Shown here piece by piece: positions 11,057 through 23,185 of a stretch of DNA of 64,000 bases. A program made the translations under genes and the position numbers. This DNA comes from Zea mays (Eukaryota > Streptophyta > Magnoliopsida > Poales > Poaceae), in assembly GCF_902167145.1 (NCBI RefSeq), contig NC_050099.1, positions 11,670,434 through 11,734,433 of the forward strand. Reading direction: 5' to 3'. Numbering within the stretch: the first letter of the stretch is position 1; every line of letters starts with the position of its first letter. The notes under the pieces were generated by a model, which was not told the origin of the DNA, did no database searches, and was given only the letters and a program-made list of their open reading frames with translations.

Positions 11057-11465
11057 GGACGGTCCGCCCTCCTGGTGCGGACGGTCCGCCCCTATAGATC
11101 AACGGCTGAAAATGCAACGGTCAGCAGTAACGGCTATAGCAACGGCTATATTGCATTTAATGCGTCGTCAGATGTCAGACAGAGCCAGTCGCGGACGGTC
11201 CGGTCGTGCACCCCGGACGGTCCGCGAGGCCCCCTATAATTCATTTCTCCGAACCCGTCACCTTCGGGTTTTTCGGTTTCTTACCGACCGGACGGTCCGC
11301 GCCTGAGGCCGGACGGTCCGCGCGAGGGCTCGGACGGTCTTTGCTTTTCCTCCGGACAGTCTGTAGTGGAAACTTGTGTTTTTTGCATTGGTTCTGTCCG
11401 AGGGTCATCCTTGTGTCGCGGACGGTCCGCCGCAAGGGCCCGGACGGTCCGCGCTTGGCCTGTTT
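11057..11465. repeat. CGGACGGTCCG palindrome array in Element 2 LTR
   Basis: Nine copies of CGGACGGTC are visible, eight with the full palindrome CGGACGGTCC and often extended to GCGGACGGTCCGC. This array occupies the place of the CACCGGACAGTCCGGTG array of Elements 1 and 3. Confidence 0.9.
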
Positions 11466-11481
11466 TTCCAAAAAGCTTCTC

Positions 11482-11513
11482 CTGTCCGGAATAATCTACG
11501 GTATTCCGGACAG
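11482..11513. repeat. 12-bp-arm inverted repeat in Element 2 LTR
   Basis: CTGTCCGGAATA and TATTCCGGACAG face each other across 8 bases. The same structure recurs in the right LTR at about 29075-29106. It could form a strong hairpin in RNA. Confidence 0.75.
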
Positions 11514-11656
11514 TCGAATTAGTATAGTTGTAGATGAACCTTTGGCACCTGTAGAACATGTAATCTAGAGCGAACTAGTTAGTCCAATTTATTTGTGTTG
11601 GGCGATTCAACCACCAAAACTATTTAGGAACTAGGTGTAAGCCTAATTCCCTTTCA

Positions 11657-12486
11657 ATCTCCCCCTTTTTGGTGATTGATGCCAACACAAACCAAAGCAA
11701 ATATAAAGGTGCATAATTGAACTAGTTTGTATAATGTAGGTGTAAAGGTTGCTTGGAATTTAGCTAATATAAACACTTACAAGATATGCATGGATTGTTT
11801 CTTCATTTTTAATATTTTGGACCACGCTTGCACCATATGTTTTGTTTTTGCAAATTCTTTTTGTAAATCCATTTCAAAGATCTTTTGCAAATAGTCAAAG
11901 GTATATGAACAAGAGTTTGCAAAGCATTTTCAAGATTTGAAATTGTCTCCCCCTATTTCAAATGCTTTTCCTTTGACTAAACAAAACTCCCCCTAAAAGA
12001 GATCCACCTCTTAGTGTTCAAGAGGGTTTTTGATATACCATTTTTGAAATACTACTTTCTCCCCCTTTTGAACACAATAGGATATCAATTGAAAAATATT
12101 CAACACTTAAGTTTTTGAAATTGGTGGTGGTGCGGTCCTTTTGCTTTGGGCTCTTACTTTCTCCCCCTTTGGCATGAATCGCCAAAAACGGAAGCATTAG
12201 AGCCCTCGAAGTGTTTCCTTCCCCTTGGGTCATAAATAAATGAGTTAAGATTATACCAAAGACGAAATCCTTTTGCTTGGTGCTCATGATTTCTTCCCCT
12301 AGAATGGAGAGTTGCTTGGAGCGACGGCGAAGGATGAGTTACGTAGTGGAAGCCTTTGTCTTCGCCGAAGACTCCGATTCCCTTTCAATACACCTATGAC
12401 TTGGTTTGAGATAGACTTGAAAACACATTAGTCATAGCATATAAAGAGATATGATCAAAGGTATATAAATGTGCTATGTGTGCAAT
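11657..12486 (-). other. Element 2 non-coding 3' internal region with polypurine tracts
   Basis: Counterpart of 239-1115. The purine tract next to the LTR and several more AGGGGGAG tracts are present. No protein is supported. Confidence 0.75.
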
Positions 12487-15400
12487 CTAGCAAAAGAAAT
12501 TGCGGGAATCAAGAATATTGAGCTCATGCCTAAGTTTGGTAAAAGATTGTTCATCAAGCGGCTTGGTAAAGATATCGGCTAATTGATCTTTAGTATTAAT
12601 GTATGAAATCTCGATATCTCCCTTTTGTTGGTGATCCCTAAGAAAATGATACCGAATGGCTATGTGCTTAGTGCGGCTATGCTCGACGGGATTGTCGGCC
12701 ATTTTGATTGCACTCTCATTATCACATAGCAAAGGGACTTTGGTTAATTTGTAACCGTAGTCCCGCAGGGTTTGCCTCATCCAAAGCAATTGCGCGCAAC
12801 AATGGCCTGCGGCAATGTACTCGGCTTCGGCGGTGGAAAGAGCGACTGAATTTTGCTTCTTTGAAGCCCAAGACACCAAGGATCTTCCCAAGAACTGGCA
12901 AGTCCCCGATGTGCTCTTCCTATTGATTTTGCATCCCGCCCAATCGGCATCCGAATAACCAATCAAATCAAATGTGGATCCCCGAGGGTACCAAAGCCCA
13001 AACTTAGGTGTATAAGCCAAATATCTCAAGATTCGTTTTACGGCCGTAAGGTGTGATTCCTTAGGGTCGGATTGGAATCTTGCACACATGCAAACGGAAA
13101 GCATAATGTCCGGTCGAGATGCACATAAATAAAGCAATGAACCAATCATCGACCGGTATACCTTTTGATCCACGGACTTACCTCCCGTGTCGAGGTCGAG
13201 ATGCCCATTAGTTCCCATGGGTGTCTTGATGGGTTTGGCATCCTTCATCCCAAACTTAGCAAGAATGTCTTGAGTGTACTTCGTTTGGCTAATGAAGGTG
13301 CCCTCTTGGAGTTGCTTGACTTGGAATCCTAGAAAATACTTCAACTCCCCCATCATCGACATCTCGAATTTCTGTGTCATGATCCTACTAAACTCTTCAC
13401 ATGTAGACTCGTTAGTAGACCCAAATATAATGTCATCAACATAAATTTGGCATACAAACAAGTCTTTTTCAAGAGTTTTAGTGAATAAAGTAGGATCGGC
13501 CTTGCCGACTTTGAAGCCATTTGCAATAAGGAAATCTCTTAGGCATTCATACCATGCTCTTGGGGCTTGCTTGAGCCCATAAAGCGCCTTAGAGAGCCTA
13601 TAGACATGGTTAGGGTACTCACTGTCTTCAAAGCCGGGAGGTTGCTCAACATAGACCTCTTCCTTGATTGGTCCGTTGAGGAAGGCACTTTTCACGTCCA
13701 TTTGATAAAGCTTAAAGCCATGGTAAGTAGCATAGGCTAATAATATGCGAATTGACTCAAGCCTAGCTACGGGTGCATAGGTTTCACCGAAATCCAAACC
13801 TTCGACTTGGGAGTATCCTTTGGCCACAAGTCGAGCTTTGTTCCTTGTCACCACACCATGCTCATCTTGCTTGTTGCGGAAGACCCATTTGGTTCCTACA
13901 ACATTTTGGTTAGGACGTGGAACTAAATGCCATACCTCATTTCTAGTGAAGTTGTTGAGCTCCTCTTGCATTGCCACCACCCAATCCGAATCTTGAAGTG
14001 CTTCCTCTACCCTGTGTGGCTCAATAGAGGAAACAAAAGAGTAATGTTCACAAAAATGAGCAACACGAGATCTAGTGGTTACCCCCTTATGAATATCGCC
14101 AAGGATGGTGTCGACTGGGTGATCTCGTTGGATTGCTTGGTGGACTCTTGGGTGTGGTGGCCTTTGCTCTTCTTCCTCCTTGTCTTCCTCATTTGCATCT
14201 CCCCCTTGATCAATGCCATCATCTTGAGGTGGCTCATTTGCTTGATCTTCTACTTCATCAACTCGAGCTTCATCCTCATTTTGAGTTGGTGGAGATGCTT
14301 GCATTGAGGAGGATGGTTGATCTTGTGCATTTGGAGGCTTTTCGGATTCCTTAGGACACACATCCCCAATGGACATGTTCCTTAGCGCGATGCATGGAGC
14401 CTCTTCTTCACCTATCTCATCAAGATCAACTTGCTCTACTTGAGAGCCGTTAGTTTCATCAAACACAACGTCACAAGAGACTTCAACTAGTCCAGTGGAC
14501 TTGTTAAAGACCCTATATGCCCTTGTGTTTGAATCATAACCAAGTAAAAAGCCTTCTACAGTTTTAGGAGCAAATTTAGATTTTCTACCTCTTTTAATAA
14601 GAATGAAGCATTTGCTACCAAAAACTCTAAAATACGAAATGTTGGGCTTTTTACCGGTTAGGAGTTCATATGATGTCTTCTTGAGGATTCGGTGAAGATA
14701 TAACCGGTTGATGGCGTAGCAGGCGGTGTTGACCGCTTCGGCCCAAAACCGGTCCGGTGTCTTGTACTCATCAAGCATGGTTCTTGCCATGTCCAATAGA
14801 GTTCGATTCTTCCTCTCCACTACACCGTTTTGTTGTGGCGTGTAGGGAGAAGAGAACTCATGCTTGATGCCCTCCTCCTCAAGGAAGCTTTCAATTTGAG
14901 AGTTCTTGAACTCCGTCCCATTGTCGCTTCTTATTTTCTTGATCCTTAAGCCGAACTCATTTTGAGCTCGTCTCAAGAATCCCCTTAAGGTTTCTTGGGT
15001 TTGAGATTTTTCCTGTAAAAAGAATACCCAAGTGAAGCGAGAATAATCATCCACAATAACAAGACAGTACTTACTCCCGCCGATGCTTATGTAAGCGATC
15101 GGGCCGAATAGATCCATGTGTAGGAGCTCCAGTGGCCTGTCAGTCGTCATTATGTTCTTGTGTGGATGATGAGTGCCAACTTGCTTCCCTGCTTGGCATG
15201 CGCTACAAATCCTGTCTTTCTCAAAATGAACATTGGTTAGTCCTAAAATGTGCTCTCCCTTTAGAAGCTTATGAAGATTCTTCATCCCAACATGGGCTAG
15301 TCGGCGGTGCCAGAGCCAACCCATGTTAGTCTTAGCAATTAAACATGTGTCGAGCTCAGCTCTATCAAAATCTACTAAGTATAGCTGACCCTCTAACACA

Positions 15401-15729
15401 CCCTTAAATGCTATTGAATCATCACTTCTTCTAAAGACAGTGACACCTATATCAGTAAAAAGACAGTTGTAGCCCATTTGACATAATTGGGAAACAGAAA
15501 GCAGGTTGTAATCTAATGAATCAACAAGAAAAACATTGGAAATGGAATGGTCAGGTGAAATAGCAATTTTACCCAAACCTTTGACCAACCCTTGATTTCC
15601 ATCCCCAAATGTGATAGCTCGTTGGGGATCTTTGTTTTTCTCATATGAGGAGAACATCCTTTTCTCCCCGGTCATGTGGTTTGTGCACCCGCTGTCGAGT
15701 ATCCAACTTGAGCCCCCGGATGCATAAAC
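12487..15729 (-). CDS. Element 2 pol polyprotein
   Basis: Full-length pol with the same domains as Element 1: LDSG protease motif before the first ATG at 15675, HHCC zinc region, integrase HMDLFGP / SDNGTEF / [14 protein letters not shown], and RNase H YSDADW. The ORF from the ATG is 1062 residues, one fewer than in Elements 1 and 3. The difference lies in the acidic hinge after the integrase, which also varies in sequence between copies while the enzyme domains are nearly invariant. The frame relation to gag is the same +1 with a TAG just before the open frame. There are no stops, so this copy could still supply enzymes. Confidence 0.93.
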   Translation of the reverse strand, partial: VYASGGSSWILDSGCTNHMTGEKRMFSSYEKNKDPQRAITFGDGNQGLVKGLGKIAISPDHSISNVFLVDSLDYNLLSVSQLCQMGYNCLFTDIGVTVFRRSDDSIAFKGVLEGQLYLVDFDRAELDTCLIAKTNMGWLWHRRLAHVGMKNLHKLLKGEHILGLTNVHFEKDRICSACQAGKQVGTHHPHKNIMTTDRPLELLHMDLFGPIAYISIGGSKYCLVIVDDYSRFTWVFFLQEKSQTQETLRGFLRRAQNEFGLRIKKIRSDNGTEFKNSQIESFLEEEGIKHEFSSPYTPQQNGVVERKNRTLLDMARTMLDEYKTPDRFWAEAVNTACYAINRLYLHRILKKTSYELLTGKKPNISYFRVFGSKCFILIKRGRKSKFAPKTVEGFLLGYDSNTRAYRVFNKSTGLVEVSCDVVFDETNGSQVEQVDLDEIGEEEAPCIALRNMSIGDVCPKESEKPPNAQDQPSSSMQASPPTQNEDEARVDEVEDQANEPPQDDGIDQGGDANEEDKEEEEQRPPHPRVHQAIQRDHPVDTILGDIHKGVTTRSRVAHFCEHYSFVSSIEPHRVEEALQDSDWVVAMQEELNNFTRNEVWHLVPRPNQNVVGTKWVFRNKQDEHGVVTRNKARLVAKGYSQVEGLDFGETYAPVARLESIRILLAYATYHGFKLYQMDVKSAFLNGPIKEEVYVEQPPGFEDSEYPNHVYRLSKALYGLKQAPRAWYECLRDFLIANGFKVGKADPTLFTKTLEKDLFVCQIYVDDIIFGSTNESTCEEFSRIMTQKFEMSMMGELKYFLGFQVKQLQEGTFISQTKYTQDILAKFGMKDAKPIKTPMGTNGHLDLDTGGKSVDQKVYRSMIGSLLYLCASRPDIMLSVCMCARFQSDPKESHLTAVKRILRYLAYTPKFGLWYPRGSTFDLIGYSDADWAGCKINRKSTSGTCQFLGRSLVSWASKKQNSVALSTAEAEYIAAGHCCAQLLWMRQTLRDYGYKLTKVPLLCDNESAIKMADNPVEHSRTKHIAIRYHFLRDHQQKGDIEISYINTKDQLADIFTKPLDEQSFTKLRHELNILDSRNFFC

Positions 15730-15742
15730 CTACAAAACAAAT

Positions 15743-17714
15743 TTAGTTCTTGACTTTAGGTACCCAAACTGTTTTGGGTCCTTTGGCATTAGATACAAGA
15801 ACTTTGGGTACCCAAACACAAGTCTTGGAGCCCTTGTGTTTGCCCCCAACAAATTTGGCAACTACTTTGCCGGATTTGCTAGTAAGCACATAAGATGCAT
15901 CAAAAGTTTTAAATGAAATGGCATGATCATTTGATGCATTAGGAGTTTTCTTTCTAGGCAGTTTGGCACGGGTTGGTTGCCTAGAGCTAGATGTCTCACC
16001 CTTATACATAAAAGCATGGTTAGGGCCAGAGTGAGACTTCCTAGAGTGAATTCTCCTGATTTTGCTCTCGGGATAACCGGCAGGGTACAAAATGTAACCC
16101 TCGTTATCCTGAGGCATGGGAGCCTTGCCCTTAACAAAGTTAGACAAATTTTTAGGTGGGGCATTAAGTTTGACATTGTCTCCCCTTTGGAAGCCAATGC
16201 CATCCTTGATGCCAGGGCGTCTCCCATTATAGAGCATGCTTCTAGCCAATTTAAATTTTTCATTTTCTAAGTCATGCTCTCTAATCTTAGCATTTAGTTG
16301 AGCTATGTGATCATTTTGTTTTTTAATTAAGGCTAGGTGATCATGGATAGCATCAACATTAATATCTCTACATCTAATACAAATGGAAATATGCTCAACA
16401 TTAGATGTAGAGGGTTTGCAAGATTTTAGTTCAACAACCTTAGCATGCAACATATCATTTTTAGTTCTAAGGTCGGAAATAGTAGCATTGCAAATATCAA
16501 AATCCTTAGCCTTAGCAATTAGTTTCTCATTCTCATTTTTAAGGCTAGCAATGGAAACATTTAACTCATCAATCCTAGCAAGCAAATCAACATTATCATT
16601 TCTAGGATCAATGCAAACATGAGAATCTACCTTAGCAATTAATTTATCATTTTCATTTCTAAGGTTGGCAATAGTGTCATGGCACATGCTTAGCTCACTA
16701 GATAATTTGTTACATTTTTCTACTTCTAGAGCATAGGCATTTTTAACCTTAACATGTTTCTTATTTTCCTTGATTAGGAAGTCCTCTTGGGAGTCCAAGA
16801 GATCATCCTTTTCATGGATGGCACTAATTAGTTCATTTAATTTTTCCTTTTGTTCCATGTTAAGGTTAGCAAAAAGAATGCGCAAGTTATCCTCCTCATT
16901 TTTAACGTCATCCTCATCACTAGATGTTTCATATTTAGTGGAGGACCTTGATTTTACCTTCTTTTTGCCGTCCTTGGCCATGAGACACTTGTGGCCGACG
17001 TTGGGGAAGAGAAGGCCTTTGGTGACGGCGATGTTGGCGGCGTCCTCGTCGGAGGAGGAGTCGCTTGAGCTTTCGTCGGAGTCCCATTCCCGACAAACAT
17101 GGGCATCGCCGCCCTTCTTCTTGTAATACTTCTTCTTCTCCTTTCTTCTTCCCTTCTTGTCGTCGCCCCTGTCACTGTCACTAGACATAGGACATTTTGC
17201 AATAAAGTGACCGGGCTTACCACACTTGTAGCAAACCTTCTTGGAACGGGGTTTGTAGTCCTTCCCCTTCCGTTGCTTGAGAATTTGCCGAAAGCTTTTG
17301 ATGATTAGGGCCATCTCCTCGTTGTCGAGCTTGGAGGCGTCAATTGGTTGTCTATTTGGTGTAGACTCCTCCTTCTTCTCCTCCGTTGCCTTGAAGGCCA
17401 CCGGTTGCGCCTCGGAGGTGGAAGGCTCGTCAAGCTCGTTGATCTTCTTGGAGCCCTTAATCATGCATTCAAAACTTACAAAATTCCCGATAACTTCCTC
17501 GGGGGTCATTAGTGGATATCTAGGATTCCCACGAATTAATTGTACTTGAGTGGGGTTAAGGAAAATAAGAGCTCTTAGAATAACCTTAACCACTTCGTGG
17601 TCATCCCATTTTGTGCTCCCGAGGTTGCGCACTTGGTTCACCAAGGTCTTGAGCCGGTTGTACATGTCTTGTGGCTCCTCCCCTTGGCGAAGACGGAAGC
17701 GACCGAGCTCCCCC
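15743..17714 (-). pseudogene. Element 2 gag, C-terminal part (split by Element 3)
   Basis: This holds the gag from the middle of the UBN2 domain to the stop, with the CYKCGKPGHFIAKC knuckle, the coiled coil and the VWVPK repeats. The N-terminal part is at 27259-27974. The two halves are in phase (716 plus 1972 bases), so gag was an open frame of 895 codons before Element 3 landed. As the DNA stands, an ATG inside Element 3's LTR at 17776 opens a chimeric frame of 677 codons into this fragment. Compared with Element 1, substitutions and a short insertion (TSEAQ region) mark it as a different gag subtype. Confidence 0.9.
17710..17714. repeat. Element 3 target site duplication, left (CCCCC)
   Basis: CCCCC directly precedes the LTR TG at 17715 and recurs at 27254-27258 after the far LTR. 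In Elements 1 and 3 the same gag position reads GAGCTCCCCCTCGATCG, which confirms the target site. Confidence 0.93.
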
Positions 17715-19042
17715 TGATAGTCGCCTAGAGGGGGGGGGGTGAATAGGGCGAAACTGAAATTTACAAATATAAACACAACTACAAGCCGGGGTTAGCGTTA
17801 GTAATAATAAACGAGTCCAAGAGAGAGGGCGCAAAACAAATCCCAAGCAAATAAGCAAGTGAGACACGGAGATTTGTTTTACCGAGGTTCGGTTCTTGCA
17901 AACCTACTCCCCGTTGAGGAGGCCACAAAGGCCGGGTCTCTTTCAACCCTTCCCTCTCTCAAACGGTCCCTTGGACCGAGTGAGCTTTCCTTCTTCTCAA
18001 TCAACCGGGAACAAAACTTCCCCGCAAGGGCCACCACACAATCGGTGCCTCTTGCCTCGGTTACAATTGAGTGCTGATCACAAGAGCAAAAGAGAAAGAA
18101 AGAATGCGATCCAAGCGCAAGAGCTCAAAAGAACACGGCAAATCACTCTCTCTAGTCACTAGGGTTTTGTGTGGAATTGGAGAGGATTTGATCTCTTTGA
18201 ATGTGTCTAGAATTGAATGCCTAGCTCTTGTAAGTGGTTGAGAAGTGGGAAAACTTGGATGCAATGAATGGTGGGGTGGTTGGGGTATTTATAGCCCCAA
18301 CCACCAAACTTGACCGTTGGCTGGAGGCTTCTGCTCGATGGCGCACCGGACAGTCCGGTGCACACCGGACAGTCCGGTGCCCCTGCCACGTCATCACTGC
18401 CGTTGGATTCTGACCGTTGGAGCTTCTGACTTGTGGGCCCGCCTGGGTGTCCGGTGCACACCGGACATGCACTGTTTGATGTCCGGTGCACCGGTATGGG
18501 CGAGTCTGACGACTGCGCGCGCTGCGCGCGCATTTAATGCACCGCAGGGAGCCGTTGGCGCCGCAGGGAGCCGTTGTCCTGGAGTTGCACCGGACAGTCC
18601 GGTGCACACCGGACAGTCCGGTGATTTATAGCGGACGAGCCGTTGGCTTTTCCCGAAGCTGGCGAGTTCCTGAGGCCGACCTCCTTTGGCGCACCGGACA
18701 CTGTCCGGTGTACACCGGACAGTCCGGTGAATTTTAGCCGAGTCGCCCCTGGAATTCCCGAAGGTGAAGAGTTTGAGTCTGAGTCCCCTGGTGCACCGGA
18801 CAGGTACTGTGCACTGTCCGGTGGCACACCGGACAGTCCGGTGCGCCAGACCAGAGGTGCCCTCGGTTGCCCCTTTGCTCATTTATTGAATCCAACACTT
18901 GGTCTTTTTATTGGCTGAGTGTGAACCTTTTACACCTGTATAATCTATACACTTGGGCAAACTAGTTAGTCCAAAGATTTGTGTTGGGCAATTCAACCAC
19001 CAAAATTATTTAGGAACTAGGTGTAAGCCTAATTCCCTTTCA
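17715..19042 (-). repeat. Element 3 3' LTR (1328 bp)
   Basis: LTR of the same type as Element 1 (palindrome CACCGGACAGTCCGGTG, 18345-18843). The TATA box is in the loop 18286-18294 of an 11-bp inverted repeat. The adjoining purine tract begins at 19043. Confidence 0.95.
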
Positions 19043-19926
19043 ATCTCCCCCTTTTTGGTGATTGATGCCAACACAAACCAAAGCAAATATAGAAGTGCAT
19101 AATTGAACTAGTTTACATAATGTAAGTACAAAGGTTACTTGGAATTGAGCCAATATAACTACTTACAAGATATGCAAGGAATGTTTCTTTCTTATATAAC
19201 ATTTTGGACCACGTTTGCACCACATGTTTTGTTTTTGCAAATTCTTTTTGTAAATCCATTTCAAAGATCTTTTGCAAATAGTCAAAGGTAAATGAATAAG
19301 AGTTTGCAAAGCTTTTTCAAGATTTGAAATTGTCTCCCCCTGTTTCAAATGCTTTTCCTTTGACGAAACAAAAATTCCCCCTAAAAGAGATCCACCTCTT
19401 AGTGTTCAAGAGGGTTTTGATATATCATTTTTGAGATACTATTTTCTCCCCCTTTTGAACCCAATAGGATACCAAATGATAAATTCTTTTGGAAAGCACT
19501 AAGTTTTTGAATTTGGTGGTGGTGGTGCGGTCCTTTTGCTTTGGGCTCATTTCTCCCCCTTTTTGGCATGAATCGCCAAAAATGGAACCATTAGAGCCCT
19601 CGAAGTGATTTCTTCCCCTTTGGTCATAAGTAAACGAGTTAGGATTATACCAAAGACGAAGTCCGGTCCTTTTGCTTTTGAGCTTTTACTCTCTCCCCAA
19701 GGATGAAGTCCTTTTCTTTGATGCTCATTTCTCCCCAAAGAATAGAGAGTTGCTCGGAGTGATGGCGAAGTATGAGATACGGAGTGGAAGCCTTTGTCTT
19801 CGCCGAAGACTCCAATTCCCTTTCAATATACCTATGACTTGGTTTGAAATAGACTTGAAAACACATTAGTCATAGCATATAAAGGAGATATGATCAAAGG
19901 TATTCAAATGAGTTATGTGTGCAAGC
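19043..19926 (-). other. Element 3 non-coding 3' internal region with polypurine tracts
   Basis: Counterpart of 239-1115, with CACCAAAAAGGGGGAGAT next to the LTR and repeated purine tracts. Small ORFs here are not conserved in frame between Elements 1, 2 and 3. Confidence 0.75.
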
Positions 19927-22900
19927 TTAGCAAAAGAAATTTCTAGAATCAAGAATATTGAGCTCATGCCTAAGTCTGGTAAAAGATTGTTCATCAAGTG
20001 GCTTGGTAAAGATATCGGCTAATTGATCTTTAGTATTAATGTAGGAAATCTCGATATCCCCCTTTTGTTGGTGATCCCTAAGAAAATGATACCGAATGGC
20101 TATGTGCTTAGTGCGGCTATGCTCGACGGGATTGTCGGCCATCTTAATTGCACTCTCATTATCACATAGCAAAGGGACTTTGGTTAATTTGTAACCGTAG
20201 TCCCGCAGGGTTTGCCTCATCCATAGTAATTGCGCGCAACACTGGCCTGCGGCAATGTACTCGGCTTCGGCGGTGGAAAGAGCGACCGAATTTTGCTTCT
20301 TTGAAGCCCAAGACACCAAGGATCTTCCCAAGAACTGGCAAGTTCCCGATGTGCTCTTCCTATTAATTTTGCACCCCGCCCAATCGGCATCCGAATAACC
20401 AATCAAATCAAATGTGGATCCCCGAGGGTACCAAAGCCCAAACTTAGGTGTGAAAGCCAAATATCTCAAGATTCGTTTTACGGCCGTAAGGTGTGATTCC
20501 TTAGGGTCGGATTGAAATCTTGCACACATGCAAACGGAAAGCATAATGTCCGGTCGAGATGCACATAAATAAAGCAATGAACCAATCATCGACCGGTATA
20601 CCTTTTGATCCACGGACTTACCTCCCGTGTCGAGGTCGAGATGCCCATTAGTTCCCATGGGTGTCTTGATGGGTTTGGCATCCTTCATCCCAAACTTAGC
20701 AAGAATGTCTTGAGTGTACTTCGTTTGGCTAATGAAGGTGCCCTCTTGGAGTTGCTTGACTTGGAATCCTAGAAAATACTTCAACTCCCCCATCATTGAC
20801 ATCTCGAATTTCTGTGTCATGATCCTACTAAACTCTTCACATGTAGACTCGTTAGTAGACCCAAATATAATATCATCAACATAAATTTGGCATACAAACA
20901 AGTCATTTTTAAGAATTTTAGTAAAGAGTGTAGGATCGGCTTTTCCGACTTTGAAGCCATTAGCAATAAGGAAATCTCTAAGGCATTCATACCATGCTCT
21001 TGGAGCTTGCTTGAGCCCATAAAGCGCCTTAGAGAGCCTATAAACATGGTTAGGATGCTCACTGTCTTCAAAGCCGGGAGGTTGCTCAACATAGACCTCT
21101 TCCTTGATCGGTCCGTTGAGGAAGGCACTTTTCACGTCCATTTGATAAAGCTTAAAGCCATGGTAAGTAGCATAGGCTAATAATATGCGAATTGACTCAA
21201 GCCTAGCTACGGGTGCATAGGTTTCACCGAAATCCAAACCTTCGACTTGTGAATATCCTTTGGCCACGAGTCGAGCTTTGTTCCTTGTCACCACACCATG
21301 CTCATCTTGCTTATTGCGGAAGACCCATTTGGTTCCTACAACATTTTGGTTAGGACGTGGAACTAAATGCCATACCTCGTTCCTTGTGAAATTGTTGAGC
21401 TCCTCTTGCATCGCCACCACCCAATCCGAATCTTGAAGTGCTTCCTCTACCCTATGTGGCTCAATAGAGGAAACAAACGAGTAATGTTCACAAAAATGAG
21501 CAACACGAGATCTAGTGGTTACCCCCTTATGAATGTCGCCGAGGATGGTATTGACGGGGTGATCTCGTTGGATTGCTTGGTGGACTCTTGGGTGTGGCGG
21601 CCTTGGTTCTTCCTCATCCTCCTTTTCTTGATTATTTTCATCTCCCCCTTGATCATTGCCATCATCTTGAGGTGGCTCATCTTCTTGATTTTGTTCTTCA
21701 TCATCTTGAGCCTCATTCTCATTTTGAGTTGGTGGAGATGCTTGCATGGAGGAGGATGGTTGATCTTGTGCAGTTGGAGGCTCTTCGGATTCCTTAGGAC
21801 ACACATCCCCAATGGACATGTTCCTTAGCGCGATGCATGGAGCCTCTTCATTACCTATCTCATCAAGATCAACTTGCTCTACTTGAGAGCCGTTAGTTTC
21901 ATCAAACACAACGTCACATGAGACTTCAACTAGTCCAGTGGACTTGTTAAAGACCCTATATGCCCTTGTGTTTGAGTCATAACCAAGTAAAAAGCCTTCT
22001 ACGGTTTTAGGAGCAAATTTAGATTTTCTTCCTCTTTTAATAAGAATAAAGCATTTGCTACCAAAAACTCTAAAATATGAAATGTTGGGCTTTTTACCGG
22101 TTAGGAGTTCATATGATGTCTTCCTGAGGATTCGGTGAAGATATAACCGGTTGATGGCGTAGCAGGCGGTGTTGACCGCTTCGGCCCAAAACCGGTCCGG
22201 TGTTTTGTACTCATCAAGCATGGTTCGTGCCATGTCCAATAGAGTTCGATTCTTCCTCTCCACTACACCATTTTGTTGTGGAGTGTAGGGAGAAGAGAAC
22301 TCATGCTTGATGCCCTCCTCCTCAAGGAAGCCTTCGATTTGTGAGTTCTTGAACTCCGTCCCATTGTCGCTTCTTATTTTCTTGATCCTTAGGCCGAACT
22401 CATTTTGAGCCCGTCTCAAGAATCCCTTTAAGGTCTCTTGGGTTTGAGATTTTTCCTGTAAAAAGAATACCCAAGTGAAGCGAGAATAATCATCCACTAT
22501 TACAAGACAGTACTTACTCCCGCCGATGCTTATGTAAGCAATCGGGCCGAATAGATCCATGTGGAGTAGCTCAAGCGGCCTGTCGGTAGTCATGATGTTC
22601 TTGTGTGGATGATGGACTCCAACTTGCTTCCCTGCCTGGCATGCGCTACAAATCCTGTCTTTCTCAAAATGAACATTTGTTAATCCTAAAATGTGCTCTC
22701 CCTTTAGAAGCTTATGAAGATTCTTCATCCCAACATGGGCTAGTCGGCGGTGCCAGAGCCAACCCATGTTAGTCTTAGCAATTAAGCATGTGTCGAGTTC
22801 AGCTCTATCAAAATCCACTAAGTATAGCTGACCCTCTAACACACCCTTAAATGCTATTGAATCATCACTTCTTCTAAAGACAGTGACACCTGTATCAGTA

Positions 22901-23172
22901 AAAAGACAGTTGTAGCCCATTTGACATAATTGGGAAACAGAAAGCAAGTTGTAGTCTAAGGAATCAACAAGAAAAACATTGGAAATAGAATGGTCAGGAG
23001 ATATAGCAATTTTACCCAATCCTTTGACCAAACCCTGATTTCCATCCCCGAATGTGATAACTCGTTGGGGATCTTGGTTTTTCTCATATGAGGAGAACAT
23101 CCTTTTCTCCCCTGTCATGTGGTTTGTGCACCCGCTGTCGAGTATCCAACTTGAGCCCCCGGATGCATAAAC
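19927..23172 (-). CDS. Element 3 pol polyprotein
   Basis: Intact pol. The frame opens after a TAG and has its first ATG at 23118 (1063 residues). Protease LDSG, the HHCC region, integrase D-D-E, RT YVDD and RNase H motifs match Element 1. Most differences between the three pol copies are scattered single substitutions plus changes in the acidic hinge. It is preceded by gag with a stop and frame change, as in the other two elements. Confidence 0.94.
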   Translation of the reverse strand, partial: VYASGGSSWILDSGCTNHMTGEKRMFSSYEKNQDPQRVITFGDGNQGLVKGLGKIAISPDHSISNVFLVDSLDYNLLSVSQLCQMGYNCLFTDTGVTVFRRSDDSIAFKGVLEGQLYLVDFDRAELDTCLIAKTNMGWLWHRRLAHVGMKNLHKLLKGEHILGLTNVHFEKDRICSACQAGKQVGVHHPHKNIMTTDRPLELLHMDLFGPIAYISIGGSKYCLVIVDDYSRFTWVFFLQEKSQTQETLKGFLRRAQNEFGLRIKKIRSDNGTEFKNSQIEGFLEEEGIKHEFSSPYTPQQNGVVERKNRTLLDMARTMLDEYKTPDRFWAEAVNTACYAINRLYLHRILRKTSYELLTGKKPNISYFRVFGSKCFILIKRGRKSKFAPKTVEGFLLGYDSNTRAYRVFNKSTGLVEVSCDVVFDETNGSQVEQVDLDEIGNEEAPCIALRNMSIGDVCPKESEEPPTAQDQPSSSMQASPPTQNENEAQDDEEQNQEDEPPQDDGNDQGGDENNQEKEDEEEPRPPHPRVHQAIQRDHPVNTILGDIHKGVTTRSRVAHFCEHYSFVSSIEPHRVEEALQDSDWVVAMQEELNNFTRNEVWHLVPRPNQNVVGTKWVFRNKQDEHGVVTRNKARLVAKGYSQVEGLDFGETYAPVARLESIRILLAYATYHGFKLYQMDVKSAFLNGPIKEEVYVEQPPGFEDSEHPNHVYRLSKALYGLKQAPRAWYECLRDFLIANGFKVGKADPTLFTKILKNDLFVCQIYVDDIIFGSTNESTCEEFSRIMTQKFEMSMMGELKYFLGFQVKQLQEGTFISQTKYTQDILAKFGMKDAKPIKTPMGTNGHLDLDTGGKSVDQKVYRSMIGSLLYLCASRPDIMLSVCMCARFQSDPKESHLTAVKRILRYLAFTPKFGLWYPRGSTFDLIGYSDADWAGCKINRKSTSGTCQFLGRSLVSWASKKQNSVALSTAEAEYIAAGQCCAQLLWMRQTLRDYGYKLTKVPLLCDNESAIKMADNPVEHSRTKHIAIRYHFLRDHQQKGDIEISYINTKDQLADIFTKPLDEQSFTRLRHELNILDSRNFFC

Positions 23173-23185
23173 CTACAAAACAAAT

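Larger units (their letters stand above)
10427..11656 (-). repeat. Element 2 3' LTR (1230 bp)
   Basis: TG...CA LTR that matches 28020-29249 at a constant offset of 17593. A TATA-like box lies at 11006-11014 on the minus strand. The purine tract CACCAAAAAGGGGGAGAT adjoins it at 11657. Confidence 0.95.
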
